From: Dehalococcoidales bacterium
GTDB lineage: Bacteria; Chloroflexota; Dehalococcoidia; Dehalococcoidales; UBA2162
Direction: 5' to 3'
DNA length: 7,153 bases
NCBI GenBank assembly: GCA_016932435.1
Contig: JAFGCW010000069.1
Coordinates: 1 to 7,153 of the forward strand
The notes under the pieces were generated by a model. It did not search any database. It worked only from the letters and a program-made list of their open reading frames with translations, and was not told the DNA's origin. Each line of letters opens with the position of its first letter. Position 1 is the stretch's first letter. Shown here piece after piece: positions 4,927 through 7,153 of the stretch. Both the position numbers and the translations under genes were made by a program.

Positions 4927-6290
4927 AGCTTTGTTTAAATATAAAATTCAGACTGACTCTCTGGTATCTGTTTATAACCGCAGTGATACTGGCATTTTTC
5001 AGTATCATTACCTATACCATGCTATCCGATAGTCTTAACAAAATCGCCCGCAGTCCGGCGAATTTAAGTATCGTCGAACCTCAAGAGGCCACGGATGGGA
5101 ATACCCCATCGACCCCACCGGAACAGCCTGTTGCCATAATATCCTACACAATCAGTGCGGAATGGATGGAGAGACTGCAATCTGGGGCTGCCAGCACGTT
5201 GTCGATATTTACTCCGCAAGGCCAGATAGTCATCGACCAGAAGGATTTCATCAGTTTCGGCATGAGCGGAGAACAGCAGGTGCAGCTTTTGTGGCGGTCA
5301 TCTTCGGGTGAACCGGGAGCATACGAAATACTGGCTGTTGTCCAGCCAGCGTCCGGAGTAAATGATACGCTGGCTGCTTTTAGAAGAGTCCTGGCATATG
5401 TTATACCGATAACGGTCTTTCCGGCGGCGGGCCTCGGGTTTCTGCTGGTATGGCGCATGTTGAGGCCGGTAAACGCGATAACCAGAACAGCGACAGAAAT
5501 CGGGGAAGGAGACCTGAGCCAGCGGATAGACGTGCCGGATAATAACGATGAATTGGGGAATCTGGCTTCAACGCTTAACCGGACATTCGATCGTCTTCAT
5601 AGAGCCTTCAGCCGCGAACGGCAATTTACATCGGATGCTTCCCACGAATTGCGTACACCGCTGTCCATAATGCGGGGAGAGGCTTCACTTGCCCTGGCCA
5701 GAGAAAGAAGCCCGGAAGAATATCGAAAATCTCTGGAAACAATTTCCAGAGAAATAGACCACTTATCGTCCACCGTTGACAAGTTGTTGACTTTAACCAG
5801 AACAGACAGCGGCAAGCAGCAATTAAAACCGGAGATAATCGACCTAGACGGGTTCCTCTTAGATTTTGCTGAAGATGTGAAGGTCCTGTGCGAAGAGAAC
5901 TCGCTAGGCTTCGAATTGAAGATTGAAGAAAATGCTGTCGTTGAAGGGGATAGAGTTAAGCTTAGAGAATTGTTCCTGAATCTTCTTGATAACGCCGTCC
6001 GGTATACGCCCTCGGGGGGTACTATTACGATGACTCTGTACAGAGAGCGGGACAGTGCCCGGGTCGCCGTAAAAGACTCCGGCATTGGCATTCCACCGGA
6101 ACATCTTCCCCATATTTTCGAGCGCTTCTATCGTGTGGACAAAGCAAGTTTATGGAGTACAAAGGGCGCCGGTCTCGGATTATCGATCTCCCAGAGTATT
6201 GCGGAGCTTCACGGCGGCAAGATAGAAGTGGAGAGTCTTGCGGGAGTCGGCAGCACTTTTACGGTTATATTGCCAGTGAAAAAACTGTAA
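4923..6290 (+). CDS. HAMP-domain sensor histidine kinase
   Basis: This is a 455-residue membrane kinase partnered with the overlapping regulator gene. TM1 is at about residues 12-34 and TM2 at about 155-177. Between them is an extracytoplasmic sensor of about 120 residues with a Pro/Thr-rich linker (about 52-70) and no family I can name. HAMP follows at about 178-231 (WRMLRPVNAITRTA, EGDLSQRI, DELGNLASTLN). The HisKA H-box is DASHELRTPLS with phosphorylated His241. The ATPase domain has the N-box NLLDNAVRYTP (353-363, with N357), G1 DSGIGIP (385-391), F-box IFERFYR (398-404) and G2 GAGLGL (415-420). All catalytic residues are present, so it should autophosphorylate His241 and pass phosphate to D51 of the regulator. 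No separate ribosome binding site is needed, given the ATGA overlap. Transcription could stop in the 115-bp gap that follows, though no convincing terminator was seen there. Confidence 0.95.
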   Translation: MKLCLNIKFRLTLWYLFITAVILAFFSIITYTMLSDSLNKIARSPANLSIVEPQEATDGNTPSTPPEQPVAIISYTISAEWMERLQSGAASTLSIFTPQGQIVIDQKDFISFGMSGEQQVQLLWRSSSGEPGAYEILAVVQPASGVNDTLAAFRRVLAYVIPITVFPAAGLGFLLVWRMLRPVNAITRTATEIGEGDLSQRIDVPDNNDELGNLASTLNRTFDRLHRAFSRERQFTSDASHELRTPLSIMRGEASLALARERSPEEYRKSLETISREIDHLSSTVDKLLTLTRTDSGKQQLKPEIIDLDGFLLDFAEDVKVLCEENSLGFELKIEENAVVEGDRVKLRELFLNLLDNAVRYTPSGGTITMTLYRERDSARVAVKDSGIGIPPEHLPHIFERFYRVDKASLWSTKGAGLGLSISQSIAELHGGKIEVESLAGVGSTFTVILPVKKL

Positions 6291-6369
6291 CGATATCATT
6301 TCAGGTAAAGGACATCGTCGGAAACAGGGGCGGAAGGCCGACCGGTTATCGGATTATTCCCGTAAAACC

Positions 6370-6398
6370 TTAAATAGTGCCGGTAACACTGCTATAAT
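6370..6398 (+). promoter_or_regulatory. extended -10 promoter directly before the nfeD-like gene
   Basis: TGCTATAAT (6390-6398) is a perfect extended -10. The -35 position 17 bp upstream is TTAAAT (6370-6375), which matches TTGACA at only 3 of 6 bases, as often tolerated with an extended -10. Transcription would begin around 6404-6406, at or within two bases of the ATG at 6406, so the mRNA is probably leaderless. Confidence 0.65.
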
Positions 6399-6405
6399 AC
6401 ATACC

Positions 6406-6819
6406 ATGACCAGGCTGACCAAGCACAGACTGATTTTGGGGATAATCAGTACCTGTGCGGAGGAAACCGCCATCTGGATTATCTGGCGCTGGGTGCTGCC
6501 GGCGATAGACATTAATCTATCGGTAAGTGTGCTCATCGGGGCAATGATAGCCTGGCTGATTTTTTCGATTTTAACTTTCGTTCTTGTTACCAATATATTA
6601 AATAAGCAAAAGCCTGGGGGAAGACCTACGATGATCGGGGCAAAAGGTAAGGCGTCCGGCGCCCTGAAACCGGAGGGAATGGTCCGGATAAAGGGAGAAC
6701 TCTGGAAGGCGGTGGCGGACGGAGGGAACATGGAAGACGGCGCACGGGTGGTGGTGGTTGCGGAGGATGGGATGAGGCTCACCGTCCGTCGTGATGAAAC
6801 TTTCCCGGCTAAACGTTGA
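6406..6819 (+). CDS. short NfeD-family membrane protein
   Basis: This 137-residue protein has a hydrophobic N-terminal half, with likely membrane spans at about residues 8-30 and 38-63. A soluble C-terminal OB-fold-like domain (about 77-130) has the NfeD pattern IGAKGKASGALKPEGMVRI, then GELWKAVAD, DGARVVVV and DGMRLTV. It is the short form lacking the ClpP-like serine protease domain found in long NfeD proteins. Such proteins are often linked to stomatin/flotillin-type membrane scaffolds, but no such gene is beside it here, at least within the window. No Shine-Dalgarno precedes the ATG at 6406, and the promoter position suggests a leaderless mRNA. Its last 11 bp overlap the 3' end of ychF on the other strand. 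A biochemical function is not established by the sequence. Confidence 0.8.
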   Translation: MTRLTKHRLILGIISTCAEETAIWIIWRWVLPAIDINLSVSVLIGAMIAWLIFSILTFVLVTNILNKQKPGGRPTMIGAKGKASGALKPEGMVRIKGELWKAVADGGNMEDGARVVVVAEDGMRLTVRRDETFPAKR

Positions 6820-7153
6820 AGAGAAAAGTAATGATATCCCCGTCCCGGACAACATAATCTTTTCCTTCGAGTCGGAGGAGTCCTTGCTTCCGAGCCTCGG
6901 CAATCGAGCCGCATTTTATCATATCATCGAAGGTGATGCCCTCGGCCCGGATAAACCCTTTCTCCATGTCCGTATGTATCTTCCCTGCCGCCTTCGGGGC
7001 GGTGGTGCCTCGTTTTATTGACCATGCCCTTACCTCGCCGGAGACTATGGTGAAGAAGGTAATGAGGTCGGAGAGTTCGTAAGAAAGCTTGATGGTGCGC
7101 TCCAGCCCCGATTCCTTAAGGCCATAGTCGGCCCGGAACTCGGCGGCAGCGGT
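6809..7153 (-). CDS. ychF: ribosome-associated ATPase YchF, C-terminal fragment (enters from the right edge)
   Basis: Reading the minus strand from 7153 to the TAG at 6811-6809 gives the last 114 residues of YchF/OLA1, an Obg-related P-loop protein that prefers ATP and binds ribosomes. The visible part includes the end of the helical domain and the whole TGS domain. Diagnostic stretches are LSYELSDLITFFTI, GEVRAWSIKRGTTAPKAAG, IHTDMEKGFIRAEGITFDDM, CGSIAEARKQGLLRLEGKDY and the terminal VVRDGDIITFLFNV. The G-domain lies outside the window. Reading is intact to the normal C-terminus. The gene converges on the nfeD-like gene with an 11-bp coding overlap, so no room is left for a terminator between the two. 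Confidence 0.95.
   Translation of the reverse strand, partial: TAAAEFRADYGLKESGLERTIKLSYELSDLITFFTIVSGEVRAWSIKRGTTAPKAAGKIHTDMEKGFIRAEGITFDDMIKCGSIAEARKQGLLRLEGKDYVVRDGDIITFLFNV

Noticed and set aside
5144..6113. Minus-strand frames within the kinase gene (5144-5458, 5597-6091, 5904-6113)
   Set aside because: They are shadows of a complete, motif-rich kinase gene and have no recognisable products.
6152..6373. 73-codon plus frame running from the end of the kinase gene into the gap before the nfeD-like gene
   Set aside because: Most of it overlaps the kinase G2-box coding region in another frame and its product is low-quality. The remaining gap shows no ribosome binding site or domain.
6354..6914. 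186-codon minus frame, and a 101-codon one at 6598-6903
   Set aside because: They overlap both the nfeD-like gene and the ychF 3' end in a different frame. Both of those genes are recognisable by family motifs.
6791..7021. 76-codon plus frame at the right end
   Set aside because: It is antisense to the conserved TGS domain of ychF.
1..7153. CRISPR arrays, tRNA or rRNA genes, insertion sequences
   Set aside because: No regularly spaced direct repeats with unique spacers, no cloverleaf with a CCA-type end and no transposase-like frame were seen. The only tandem periodicity is the 66-bp LRR coding unit.

Overview
The window looks like bacterial chromosome, most likely from a Gram-positive-like (monoderm) or Chloroflexota/Dehalococcoidia-type lineage. 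The reasons are the RpoB N-terminus ([28 protein letters not shown] style), a lipobox lipoprotein, strong AAGGAGG ribosome binding sites on some genes and a candidate leaderless start on another. The lineage call is an inference from remembered family resemblance and is not firm.

Layout, left to right. (1) 1-212, minus: the 5' end of rpoB, with its own consensus-like promoter at 361-390 and a leader of roughly 140 nt. (2) 213-1155: a long AT-rich gene-free stretch holding the rpoB promoter, one perfect DnaA-box sequence, a 10-bp perfect stem-loop and a near-perfect 22-bp palindrome. (3) 1156-2249, plus: a probable two-gene operon of exported proteins. The first is an unrecognised, very tyrosine-rich secreted protein; the second is a membrane-anchored or secreted DUF4367-like protein. 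A nested inverted repeat at 2261-2342, probably the terminator, follows. (4) 2250-2714: a second AT-rich gap. (5) 2715-4046, minus: a lipoprotein made almost entirely of fifteen 22-residue leucine-rich repeats kept in perfect register. (6) 4255-6290, plus: an OmpR-type response regulator and a HAMP histidine kinase overlapping by ATGA, divergent from the lipoprotein across a 208-bp control region. That region contains a self-complementary -10 octamer, ATTATAAT. (7) 6406-6819, plus: a short NfeD-like membrane protein with an extended -10 promoter placed so that its mRNA may be leaderless. (8) 6809-7153, minus: the 3' end of ychF (ribosome-associated ATPase), convergent with the nfeD-like gene and overlapping it by 11 bp.

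Functional reading. rpoB and ychF are housekeeping genes. Between them sits an accessory, surface-directed set: two exported proteins in an AT-rich island, a surface LRR lipoprotein, and a two-component system that probably senses an extracytoplasmic cue and may control the divergent lipoprotein. I see no CRISPR array, tRNA, rRNA, transposase, integrase or recognisable defence system. The least described material is the exported pair at 1156-2249 with its structured upstream region, and the LRR lipoprotein/two-component pairing.
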